Origin: Euperipatoides rowelli
Taxonomy: Eukaryota > Onychophora > Udeonychophora > Euonychophora > Peripatopsidae
Direction: 5' to 3' (one strand)
Assembly: GCA_003024985.2 (NCBI GenBank)
Contig: PXIH01S0001391.1
Length of the DNA: 10,288 bases
The position numbers and the translations under genes were made by a program. Shown here piece by piece: positions 1 to 7,260 of the stretch (positions are counted from its first letter, which is position 1; each line of letters starts with the position of its first letter). The notes beneath the pieces were generated by a model. That model saw only the letters and a list, made by a program, of their open reading frames with translations, made no database searches and was not told the DNA's origin.

Positions 1-387
1 ATAAATCCAAGTATTGACAGCTTAGTGATAACATGTAAATCTATGTGACATTCAGAGAAAAATGTCCCTCCATTGTTTTAGATCAAACATGTTATAAACT
101 ACATATCCGCTGATGATGAATTATAAATCTAAGTATTGACAGCTTAGTGATAACCTGCAAATCTATGTGACATTCAGAGAAAATTGTCCATCCATTGTTT
201 TAGATCAAACATGTTCTAAACTACATATGTCCTCATGATGAGGAATTATAAATCCAAGTATTGACAGCTTAGTGATAACATGTAAATCTATGTGACAGTC
301 AGATAAAAGTGTCTCTCCGTTGTTTTAGATCAAACAAACATGTTTTCTATATCTGCTCATGATGAGGAATTATAAATCCAAATATTG
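1..387. repeat. Tandem satellite, ~124-bp unit, 3 full copies plus a partial
   Basis: Units begin with ATAAATC at positions 1, 123, 248 and 372, giving copy lengths of 122, 125 and 124 bp. The fourth copy stops after about 16 bp, near 387, where similarity is lost. Shared blocks in each unit include ATTGACAGCTTAGTGATAAC, ATCTATGTGACA and TTTTAGATCAAACA. Copies 1 and 2 are most alike. Copy 3 has a small CAAA duplication and a rearranged segment before the unit end. The array begins at the window edge, so it probably extends to the left. No open frame runs through it, and the unit does not resemble the other two arrays in the window. Confidence 0.95.
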
Positions 388-1542
388 CCTGCTGAAGAAT
401 AATAAAACACTAGCATAGATTTTATTAAAGAAGAATCTGGGACGACAGTGAAATAAACTATCTTAATACAACATTTTTTAGAAAGGTGTGTGTTGACAAA
501 AAAAAGTGTGAATAAAACTTTAAATTTTTCTTATCATTTATACAATTATTAACAGTTGGCACACAAATGTTTTTATATAACCTAATTTAACACACTTTTT
601 ATTTTATTTTAAAAATTTGTAATCAGTCTATATACTGTAGACATATGGAAATTTTTAAAAAGATTTCTGAAGTAGCTGAGAATAATACTGTATTTACACA
701 GTATTAAAACACTACCCAGGACAGATGAGGGTATGGTTCCTTTAATAAATATTTGGTGGAATTTTTTTTTTTAGACTTTAATGAGCCAATTGCCCTATTA
801 GCCAGGACATGCTGTCCATGGTGCTCGTTCCCCTTGTCATTTTTTTCTGGAACCCACTTTGTCCATAAGCCAATATTATTTTTATAGCTAGATTATGTAT
901 TGCTTCAAAAGCTGCTCTGCTTTACCATTAACCCTATACTGAGACACATTATAAAGATAACATAAGTCTGTAATAATATTCCTATACCAGCTTTATTTGT
1001 GGCTCTTTACAATCCTGTCAATGTTAATTAATAGCATGCAATATTTGTTTCCTAAAAAATAACATTTTGTCAAATCTACAAATTATCTGCTTCTTTACTG
1101 TAGTCACATGTTTGAAATGCTTTAAAATTTTATACTGTATTTTCAATTTATTATTGTTTACAATTTTCCTTCCTATATATTTTTTATAATTTTTTTTTTA
1201 ATTAAAATAATAGATTCCCAATTTTTTAAACAAATACCCATTCACTTCATTACAATATTTAATAAATTGTTCAATAAAAAAGTAAAATAATAACTTGTAG
1301 ACAGAAAAAAAAAAACTTAAAAAAATCTTAGGTCATTAAATAAAATAATTTCATCCTTCCTGTTCAAGATAATTATATCGTGTCATTATTTTTAGCTGGT
1401 GTATAAAATAATTTATTCATCAATGAGAAAATATATTTATTGAAATGTTTTTTTTTTCATAAAACTTAATATTTAAACAATTTTGTATTTACAGAGTTCT
1501 TAAAAGTGAAGTAGCCAAGATTCAAATAAAGATAATTTTGAG
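388..1542. other. AT-rich stretch with no supported gene
   Basis: Long A and T runs dominate and stop codons are dense in all frames. Small dyads are present, for example AATACTGT at 684-691 facing ACAGTATT at 698-705 (6-nt loop), and GGACA/TGTCC around 806-818. I see no promoter, splice pattern, RNA gene or transposon end that I can support. Confidence 0.6.
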
Positions 1543-2158
1543 TTAAAAGGTGAAATGTAATGGATTTTTTTATTTTTTTTTTATTATTGACTTTCAAAGA
1601 TTTTTACTAAAAAAAAATTTCCACCAGAAAAAAAAAAAAATTATTTACAATTAAATTTTTAAAATAATTGTCTTTAGCTCCTCCCCTTAAAACAACATTG
1701 TCCACTGTACACACCTGAGGAGATATTTTGTGACATAAGCTATAAATGAATACAGCTTGCTATACTTAACTATAGAATATTTGATATCTTTGTCAGCATA
1801 AGGCTGGATATCATATGGACTAAATGTTTAAATACTTGTAAAAAATCATAATCAAATTCATCCTTTTGTGCTATTATGGTCCAATTTGTTTTTTTTAAAA
1901 AGTGAAAATGATCTTTAATACAAGTTGAACATACCTCTATTTACAAGTTAAATCATTACAAAAAAAACAGCTGTAGAGGCTGTTTCATCATCAAATTAAT
2001 CTCGGACCCCCAAAAAATGTGAAAGCTTCAATCTGTAATCTCAGACTGAGGATAGCAAATTTTTTTTACGCATTTTTAATTATTTTTTTTTTATTGTAAT
2101 TATCTTTGAAAACCAATAATAAAAAAAATTTTAAAAATCCATTGCATTTGACCTTTAA
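1543..2158. mobile_element. Foldback/MITE-like element with ~75-bp terminal inverted repeats, superfamily unknown
   Basis: The sequence from 1543 (AAAGGTGAAATGTAATGG near its start) matches the reverse complement of the sequence ending at 2158 (AAAGGTCAAATGCAATGG). The match continues through a T-rich block, TTATTATTG, a shared TTTCAAAGAT and an A-rich block, for roughly 75 bp per arm (1543-1617 and 2084-2158). About 466 bp lie between the arms and hold no coding frame. Both outer ends contain TTAA, so the target duplication could be TTAA or TA. The terminal bases do not match the CCC start usual in piggyBac or the CAGT-type start usual in Tc1/mariner, so I leave the superfamily open. Part of the arm match is low-complexity A/T, but the GGT-AAATG-AATGGATTTTT and TTTCAAAGAT words are not. 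Confidence 0.72.
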
Positions 2159-2801
2159 AGGCTATTTCCCTCTACTTTTTTTTTTACGTTTCCTCTATAT
2201 AATAGACGGGAATAAAATAAATATTATCAGGACTTAAGACTACCAACCAGATTTGTCTTTTCTATTTATTTTCGTAGATCAAATTAATTATGGATAAAGA
2301 GGAAATATTAGCGAATTATCAAACAAGTGGCACACGGATTAATTATTTCACTTGTATTAAAAAAATATTAAAATACGGTACCGCACAAAATATTTCCTGG
2401 TTTGACTGTAAGTGTCGACGTTCATCTTCAGTTCTATGCACTATCGTGTGATTTTTTTTAAACATTGGTGGACAGATTATCAGTTTATGAAAATAGTGAC
2501 TTATATGGTTTCATTATACTCCATTTTTTTTACATCATTACATTCTTTTAAATCCCCTAATTTTAATTTTATTTTTTTTAAATCTTTAGTACGATTAATA
2601 ACAAATATATTTTAGTCCTTTTGAACATAAATTTTACTAATTTGAAACATTTTTGAGGCTAACAATGTAACAATGATTATTAAATTGTTAAGAAAAAAAT
2701 GTTGATTTTTAATCGACAGATGAGTGGAAGAGAAATTTTTGTAATGTCCATATATTATCAACATTTGAGTGGAAAAGGTTAAAAATGTCTAGATTTATTC
2801 G
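2159..2801. other. AT-rich spacer, no supported gene
   Basis: This holds a 67-codon open frame at 2412-2615 (+) that is rich in Phe, Ile, Ser and Tyr. That composition is expected from chance translation of T-rich DNA. A weak imperfect repetition of GAGTGGAA occurs near 2722 and 2767. I see no other structure. Confidence 0.55.
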
Positions 2802-2804
2802 TAA

Positions 2805-3728
2805 AGTGCCATACATGCAACGATTTATCTGCAGATCCGGATTGAAGATGTACTCCGCACACGCAACAATTTTACGTCAGGCACGGTCTGCAAAACCCAG
2901 ATAAAATTGTACTTTAGCAGCCAAAATTATTTTTAAATAATTTAAACCCACTCATTATAGCCGTCTTATCTAAACCAATTTATAATAGGCTATTTATATT
3001 TCGTAACTTTATTTTTATCATTTAATATTATTTTATTTGATAATTTATTGTATAACTTTTGTTTTGTAATGTGTCTAGTGTGTTTTTTATTACTACAAGA
3101 TCACGCTGATTTTAATAACTCCATACTTTAGTATAAATAAAGAATATACTGTATATTTGTATTTTAGAAAGGACGTTATTAGCTTACTGTTGTTATAAAA
3201 ACCATAAAGAGCTGCCTGCTCTTTTAAAAAATTAAGATTAGTAGGATAATTATGTTTTTGAAAAATCTCCATGATTTTCATGTAAATAAAAACACACAGT
3301 AATGCTGTATATGTTACAAACTATTATGTTAATGGCATGAAAAAAAAGATAATGTCTAGTTTACACATATTTATTTTAGAATCGTAGACCAAAATGTATG
3401 CACAATTGTTGAAGGAATCATGTTTACTGATTCAAATAACATTGCAAATATAGAATATAATTATGCTGCTAAAATATACTATAACGAAAATCTCATGTAC
3501 GTCGGTGGGAAATACGCTTTGCCATGAGCAGATATTTCCCTTGTGTTGATTGTTGATAACTCAATGACAAGTGACAATGCCATACACACTCAGACAAGGC
3601 ATTGCTTCAGACCGGGTTTTCAAACATCATAGCTATTTGTTCACAGACAAGACCATACATTCAATGAACTATTTGTCGAACCTCGTCAGACCGGGTTTGC
3701 AGATAAATCATTGTGAGTATGGAGGCGT
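2805..3728. mobile_element. Element A: non-autonomous DNA transposon related to element B
   Basis: The left end (GCCATACATGCAACGATTTATCTGCAGATCCGG-like block, 2808-2840) matches the inverted right end (3686-3726, read on the minus strand) through CCATAC, CAA-GATTTATCTGCA and CCGG. A second left sub-unit at 2856-2895 carries GCAACAATTTTACGTCAG, which resembles GTCAACGATTTTACCGTCAG inside element B. The right side has two head-to-tail sub-units: CCATACA begins near 3580 and 3653, and TCAGACCGGGTTT begins at 3607 and 3686, 79 bp apart. The core is AT-rich. TAA (2802-2804) and TTA (3729-3731) flank the ends, so a target duplication is not exact. The 62-codon minus-strand frame in the core (3093-3281) resembles no transposase I know. 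The pairing with element B is strong. The exact ends are less certain. Confidence 0.7.
3507..3540. repeat. Hairpin-forming inverted repeat in element A
   Basis: GGGAAATA at 3507-3514 is perfectly complementary to TATTTCCC at 3533-3540. GCT (3516-3518) can also pair with AGC (3527-3529) inside the loop. It lies at the border between the AT-rich core and the GC-richer right subterminal region of element A. No T-tract or gene suggests a terminator. Confidence 0.6.
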
Positions 3729-3731
3729 TTA

Positions 3732-4148
3732 GATTTTAAATTATTTATTTCTTGGCCTAATAATCAATAACATGAAATACTTGAAATTTTACTTGAGGAT
3801 AGAAATAATTAATTTACACTGGTTATAACAATGTGGAAAAAAAATGCAAATGACAGTATAATAATCTAAAAATTATAAAACAATTAATGTAGGCCTACAG
3901 AATGCTTAAACCATTTGATTTGGAAAAAAAAAAATTGTGAATTGTGATATCAAATGAACATTATCAGACTTATGATCATTTTAAAGAACAAATGATTTAT
4001 CCTATTACTTAAATTTATTTTTAAATGAATGAACTTTAAAAAGTTAAAGAGGATGTTGAAGGGGATTGGTTAACCCATGAAAAATTTATATTTGTTCAGT
4101 TAATTGAATATAATATACATATTATTTTTATTTATTATTGATTGATTT
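3732..4148. other. AT-rich spacer between two elements
   Basis: No coding frame or repeat was recognised here apart from the palindrome at 3888-3899, which is listed separately. Confidence 0.5.
3888..3899. repeat. 12-bp perfect palindrome TGTAGGCCTACA, copy 1
   Basis: TGTAGGCCTACA is its own reverse complement and has a GC-rich centre in a very AT-rich setting. The identical 12-mer recurs at 8311-8322. No function is evident. Confidence 0.9.
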
Positions 4149-4156
4149 TTTTAAAG
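4149..4156. repeat. Left target-site duplication of hAT-type element (degenerate)
   Basis: TTTTAAAG here corresponds to GTTTAAAA at 5447-5454. Six of eight positions match, all in the central TTTAAA. The 8-bp length and the NTNTANAN-like pattern are those of hAT insertions. Confidence 0.55.
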
Positions 4157-4342
4157 CAACGCCTCTCAAGCATTTTTACCCAAAGACCCCTTTATATACT
4201 TAAAAATTTTTGAGGATCCCAAAAAACTAGTGTGTAAGTGGGATATTATGGGTATTATCTATCGATATTTGCCATATTAAAAATTAAAACTGAGAAATTT
4301 TTAAAATATTTCCTAATTTATTTAAAAATAACAATAATAAAC

Positions 4343-4370
4343 TATTACACTGTTTACATTTGCCATATTT
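4343..4370. repeat. Left copy of ~27-bp direct repeat bracketing the hAT interior
   Basis: It begins TATTACA and ends TTTACATTTGCCATATTT. It matches 5281-5307 over its length except for about three differences near position 8-11, one of them a single-base gap. The two copies are about 910 bp apart, and both lie within the hAT element. Confidence 0.88.
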
Positions 4371-4375
4371 TATCA

Positions 4376-4450
4376 GGTATCGGCAACACCATGGCCTTTG
4401 TAAAAGGCCTTTACCAAAGTGCAAAGCTAGTAGGAAAAACAATAGGCTGA
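4376..4450 (+). pseudogene. Exon-like fragment, product unrecognised
   Basis: After an acceptor-like CATATTTTATCAG, this stretch has clearly higher GC than its surroundings and reads GIGNTMAFVKGLYQSAKLVG, then KTIG and TGA. The internal ATG at 4391 sits in CACCATGG, a strong animal start context, and would give a 19-residue peptide. The longer 70-codon frame from 4238 runs back through hAT sequence and is unlikely to be a real start. The stretch might be a terminal coding exon captured from a host gene, or a chance frame. I do not recognise the protein. The composition shift and codon-like texture are the only support. Confidence 0.3.
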
Positions 4451-4635
4451 GGGTTTGAAGAGAAGGGAATACTGTTAATGTCTGACAAACTTGTCTAGAA
4501 ACCTTAACCTAAACTAAAAAAAAAACCTTATTCATCTCTTTCTTTCTCTTGTGACCTTTTCCCAGGATGCTAATGTGATCCTACTTCTGATCATTATTTG
4601 TTAAGCCATTATGCTCCAAATGGTCTAATTTGGAA

Positions 4636-4656
4636 AATTTACCCAGAGTTCTCTGT
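4636..4656. repeat. 21-bp exact direct repeat, copy 1
   Basis: It starts AATTTACCC and contains the dyad CAGAGTTCTCTG (CAGAG facing CTCTG). An identical copy lies at 4714-4734, 78 bp downstream. Sequence between and beyond the copies does not match, so this is not a clear tandem array. Confidence 0.9.
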
Positions 4657-4713
4657 TGCAGACTATTTTCATATTATTATTCCACTTTTATATTCCTACT
4701 AATAGCTTATATC

Positions 4714-4734
4714 AATTTACCCAGAGTTCTCTGT
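4714..4734. repeat. 21-bp exact direct repeat, copy 2
   Basis: It is identical to 4636-4656, including the CAGAGTTCTCTG dyad. Confidence 0.9.
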
Positions 4735-4923
4735 CACTATTTAAACCTGTGGCCAGCATATCTTTTCAGATTGAGAATTTCCTATTCTCTTAATAGTAAG
4801 CCTTTTCCCAATATTTAACTCGTCAGTTTAACGTTAAAAGAATTTGATGATTAACTGCTAGTACCGTAGTATAATAGCCTTCACTAGACGGACCAGAGCT
4901 AATCGATTGCCATGTTTTAAAAT

Positions 4924-4951
4924 ATGTTCTCCGTTGTCTTGAGGAGAACAT
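4924..4951. repeat. 9-bp perfect hairpin
   Basis: ATGTTCTCC at 4924-4932 pairs with GGAGAACAT at 4943-4951 across a 10-nt loop. It lies inside the unexplained interior of the hAT element. There is no T-run after it to suggest a terminator. Confidence 0.65.
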
Positions 4952-5160
4952 CCATTATTGTATTGTTTTATTTATTACTATTTTTTCCATTAGTTTTCTC
5001 TTTAAATTGGGAAAAGTCTTGGTTCATCTCACTCGTAACTGACCGCCCTTGTGGCCCGCTAGTTGTTTTCGGAAGTTTCTATTTGTGCTCTAAATTTGAA
5101 AATAATTTTTAATTATGTATCCTTCTTCGTATAGTAACATCTTTATGGCTTTACTTTCTG

Positions 5161-5192
5161 TAATAATAATACAGTAATAATAATAATAATAA
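5161..5192. repeat. (TAA)n microsatellite
   Basis: About ten TAA-type triplets occur here, interrupted once by CAG at 5172-5174. Confidence 0.9.
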
Positions 5193-5244
5193 AAGAGGAT
5201 AAGTTGAAACATGCAATAGTATTCTAGTTAATTCATCCTCTTTT
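5191..5244. repeat. 10-bp inverted repeat
   Basis: AAAAGAGGAT at 5191-5200 is the exact reverse complement of ATCCTCTTTT at 5235-5244, with 34 bp between. The right arm is part of a pyrimidine-rich tract ending in AG near 5253. Confidence 0.6.
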
Positions 5245-5280
5245 CTTCTCTTAGAACTTACAGAATTCCCTGAAGAGCCT

Positions 5281-5307
5281 TATTACAAATTTACATTTGC
5301 CATATTT
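5281..5307. repeat. Right copy of ~27-bp direct repeat bracketing the hAT interior
   Basis: It starts TATTACA and ends TTTACATTTGCCATATTT, as at 4343-4370. Sequence to its right (AATGAGAGTG onward) returns to hAT-like end sequence. Confidence 0.88.
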
Positions 5308-5410
5308 CTAAAAAAAAATTAGAGGAAATGAGAGTGTAAGAGACTAATAACATCTTAGTATTATTTATACTGTATATTATGCCGATTATGACAATAGTTT
5401 TTTGGGGAGC

Positions 5411-5424
5411 NCCCCCCCCCCCCC
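5411..5424. other. Ambiguous base followed by a 13-C homopolymer
   Basis: One N at 5411 precedes C13 in the subterminal part of the hAT element. The true length of this run is uncertain, and the N is probably a sequencing or assembly artefact at the homopolymer. Confidence 0.9.
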
Positions 5425-5446
5425 AAACACAGTTTGAGAAACGCTG

Positions 5447-5454
5447 GTTTAAAA
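5447..5454. repeat. Right target-site duplication of hAT-type element (degenerate)
   Basis: GTTTAAAA here is the partner of TTTTAAAG at 4149-4156. The shared core is TTTAAA. Confidence 0.55.
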
Positions 5455-6164
5455 TAACTATTACTATTATTTACACTTGCTCAGTAACATGTGACTCATG
5501 ATGTCATTAGAATAAGTCACATGACAATCTTCTATAAATAGAATAACATGTGGCTATAAATTAGAAATACAAATTTAGCATAAGTCAAATAATAAACTTA
5601 TAAGAATAAACCTGCTCTTTTCTGCAATATTTATATCAAAATTATTTAAATTAAAATCTGTGATTTTAAAATTGAATGATAAATCTCACCCTGATAACAT
5701 CATTAGTGTTAATATTATTACAGGGCAAGATAAAATAATCTTTTAAATGGTATAGTGCGTTCACTTTGCTAGTTGAAATTAGTTGTAACTAATTTCTGTG
5801 TTTTTATATTTAGAGTTTTTTATTTTTATGACATTTCAACTACCAACCATGGCTCTTTCATTGAAAAATGTCAACAATTTTTTTATTGTTGTTTGGCAAT
5901 TCGGATCAAACATTGGAATCAAGTTATATTATGTGATCAGAATAAATTTTCTTTGTAAAACTTTTAACCCTTTGTTTGAAGAGTTCAATGTAAGAATGAA
6001 AATAATTTCCTTGATCATAAACCAGATATCTGTTTTAGATATCATAGAAATGCTTCTTTCTTCTCACTAGCGTGTATTTAATAAAGTGCAGATATCCTTG
6101 CATCAACAAAAAAAAATCCTTGACCCAAGGACTAGTGATCCAATGAGTCATTACTACCCCAATT
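5455..6164. other. Gene-free stretch with short overlapping frames
   Basis: Two plus-strand frames, 5773-5958 (61 codons) and 5798-6070 (90 codons), overlap in different registers. Both are rich in Phe, Ile, Leu and Asn, as T/A-rich DNA gives by chance. Neither has a convincing start context, signal peptide pattern or family motif. GATATCTGTTTTAGATATC near 6026-6044 is a small dyad. No other feature is supported. Confidence 0.5.
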
Positions 6165-6453
6165 TTGACATTCTTTTCAAAAGTATGGAGAAAACAAAAT
6201 TTCATTTAAACAGATAGTGAAAGATTCACTTTGATGTCTTCATAATACTTCAACTCATTATGTATTATCAAACCAGGAAGCAGACAATCAACTAAAAGTC
6301 TCACTCATCAAACGTTCTTTTTCATAGTATGGAGAGAACAAATTTTCTCTTGGAACAAGGAAATGGACCAACAAACATAACATCTCAATAAAATAATAGT
6401 CCAACTCATCATAAACTCTTTTTCATAGTATGGAGAGAACAAACCTTGTTTTA
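6165..6453. repeat. Left part of ~95-bp degenerate tandem satellite
   Basis: Units are anchored on CATAGTATGGAGAGAACAAA-like words at about 6181, 6323 and 6424. Between anchors run AACCAGGAAG, GACAATCAAC and CCACTCATCATAAA-type blocks. The array is interrupted at 6453 by element B and resumes at 7258. The unit has no coding frame. Confidence 0.88.
6451..6453. repeat. Left TTA target duplication of element B
   Basis: TTA directly precedes the AGGCCACCATACACA terminus and is matched by TTA at 7258-7260. A 4-bp TTTA reading (6450-6453 and 7257-7260) is also possible. Confidence 0.65.
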
Positions 6454-6586
6454 AGGCCACCATACACAGTACACATATTACACACGAACGATTTATTCAC
6501 GATCTGGTCTGAACGCTAGGTCTGACAGATAGTTGTGTGTATGGCGCTGTTTGAAATTAAATCCAAATGCCACGATCGAGTCTGTT

Positions 6587-6609
6587 GTCGCCTGACACTG
6601 CCAGGCGAC
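6587..6609. repeat. 8-bp GC-rich hairpin in element B
   Basis: GTCGCCTG at 6587-6594 pairs perfectly with CAGGCGAC at 6602-6609 over a 7-nt loop. CGAGTCTG and TCGGTCTG lie just outside each arm in the same orientation, so the dyad sits within the element's direct subterminal repetition. Confidence 0.75.
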
Positions 6610-7079
6610 TCGGTCTGAAATCATACCACGTCTGAGAGTGTATGGCGTGGTCGCTCATCGTTTAGGCTATGTGATACCAACAATGTACACAAGGAAATCA
6701 ATTGTTAAATATCATAACTACCGTAATATTCTTTCTAAAAAATAATTATATTACTTATTTAACAATTACAAACATTATTTGAGGTTTTATTAATTCAAGG
6801 ATTATATTGAAATCATATTCATTCATTCGTAAAAAAAATTCAAATAGTCTTTTAGCGCATTCGGATTCAATAATAATCTGGAACTGGAAAGAAATAGTCT
6901 GCTAATAATAATAGATAAGATAATGTTTTGTTTTGTTTAAAAAACACATTTTCTCATCTAGAGTTATCTATTTCTCTTTCTTTTCGTTATTTAAGAATAG
7001 AAATCTTTAAAACTTTATTAACACACTTTTGTATAATAAAAAAAGAAAAAAAATAGTTTTGGACTAATCTCTCTAGAGC

Positions 7080-7146
7080 TCTGGTCTGAATGCTATAGAA
7101 TATAGACGGTTGTTTACAAACAACTGTCTATAGCATTCAGACCAGA
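7080..7146. repeat. Long near-perfect hairpin in element B
   Basis: TCTGGTCTGAATGC (7080-7093) pairs fully with 7133-7146. TATAGACGGTTGTTT (7101-7115) pairs with 7118-7132, with one G-T wobble at 7108/7125. The 5' arm carries a 7-nt bulge, TATAGAA (7094-7100), which looks like a local TATAGA duplication. In all 29 positions pair; the nominal 2-nt turn means the innermost pairs would open. The outer part is the TCAGACCAGA motif that recurs at 7215. Confidence 0.92.
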
Positions 7147-7251
7147 TTGGTGAATAAATCATTGTGTGAATGGAGGAGATATTCTACAGACGGCATCTGT
7201 CAACGATTTTACCGTCAGACCAGATCGGTGAATAAATCGTTGTGTGTATTG
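7137..7251. repeat. Subterminal direct repeats of element B, 78-bp spacing
   Basis: TCAGACCAGATTGGTGAATA at 7137 and TCAGACCAGATCGGTGAATA at 7215 begin two ~36-bp copies that continue through AATC-TTGTGTG. The 78-bp spacing equals that in element A to within 1 bp. Confidence 0.92.
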
Positions 7252-7257
7252 TGGCCT

Positions 7258-7260
7258 TTA
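7258..7260. repeat. Right TTA target duplication of element B
   Basis: TTA follows the GTGGCCT terminus and is the partner of 6451-6453. Confidence 0.65.

Larger units (their letters stand above)
4371..5280. other. Segment inserted in or captured by the hAT element
   Basis: This ~910-bp stretch lies exactly between the two ~27-bp direct repeats and, unlike the flanks, does not resemble hAT end sequence. It contains an exon-like piece at 4376-4450, two C/T-rich tracts ending in AG (4530-4565 and about 5235-5253) that resemble splice acceptors, a 21-bp direct repeat, a 9-bp hairpin and a TAA microsatellite. It has no terminal inverted repeats of its own and no poly(A) before the right repeat, so a simple nested transposon or retrocopy is not obvious. 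The 62-codon frames at 4630-4818 and 4924-5112 are hydrophobic and look like chance. Confidence 0.5.
4157..5446. mobile_element. hAT-type non-autonomous DNA transposon with a foreign-looking interior
   Basis: The left end reads CAACGCCTCTCAAGC, and the right end on the minus strand reads CAGCGTTTCTCAAAC. They agree at 11 of 15 positions and resemble the CAGNGNTTCTCAA start of hAT-Charlie TIRs. Degenerate 8-bp duplications flank it. Just inside the left end are AAAGACCCCTTTATA and TTGAGGATCCC, then AATTAAAACTGAGAAATTT (4282-4300) and TTTAAAAATAACAATAATAA (4321-4340). Near the right end are AATGAGAGTG (5327-5336), AATAACATCTTAGTATTAT (5346-5364) and a C run. I recall the same words in the same order in a mammalian hAT-Charlie-class repeat whose name I cannot give with certainty. 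No transposase frame is present. The interior 4371-5280 has no counterpart in that remembered repeat and appears to be inserted or captured DNA. Confidence 0.8.
6454..7257. mobile_element. Element B: PIF/Harbinger-like MITE inserted in the satellite
   Basis: The left end is AGGCCACCATACACA. The right end on the minus strand is AGGCCACAATACACA, 14 of 15 identical. Further in, AACGATTTATTCAC and GATCTGGTCTGA (6488-6512) recur inverted at 7215-7240. TTA on both sides and a GGCC-containing terminus are typical of PIF/Harbinger non-autonomous elements. The 804-bp element has GC-richer, repeat-laden flanks (6454-6660 and 7080-7257) and an AT-rich core with no transposase. It splits one satellite unit: left flank AGAGAACAAACCTTGTT, right flank GAGCCAGGAAG. 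Removing 807 bp leaves a 107-bp anchor spacing, close to the array norm. Element A is its relative. Confidence 0.85.

Noticed and set aside
755-1625. Possible inverted repeat between TGGTGGAATTTTTTTTTTTT (near 753) and the A-run followed by TTCCACCAG (near 1620)
   Set aside because: Beyond seven or eight informative bases the match is only a T/A homopolymer, and no longer arms follow.
2412-2615. 67-codon plus-strand frame rich in Phe and Ile
   Set aside because: It consists of translated T runs. There is no complexity or motif to suggest a membrane protein rather than chance.
3093-3281. 62-codon minus-strand frame with a few balanced codons and a GTAAGC that could be a splice donor
   Set aside because: It lies in the AT-rich core of element A. 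It has no recognisable domain, a poor start context, and an Ile/Leu/Tyr-rich tail typical of chance. I could not support a gene.
4630-5112. Two 62-codon hydrophobic frames inside the hAT interior
   Set aside because: Repeated sequence and T-rich composition explain both. The repeated NLPRVLC word in the first comes from the 21-bp DNA repeat, not from a protein repeat.
5773-6070. Overlapping 61- and 90-codon plus-strand frames
   Set aside because: The two frames overlap in different registers and share the Phe/Ile/Leu/Asn bias of T/A-rich DNA, with no motif, start context or neighbouring exon signal.
6587-6612. GC-rich hairpin as an intrinsic terminator
   Set aside because: There is no T-tract after the stem and no gene upstream. 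It belongs to the subterminal repeats of element B.
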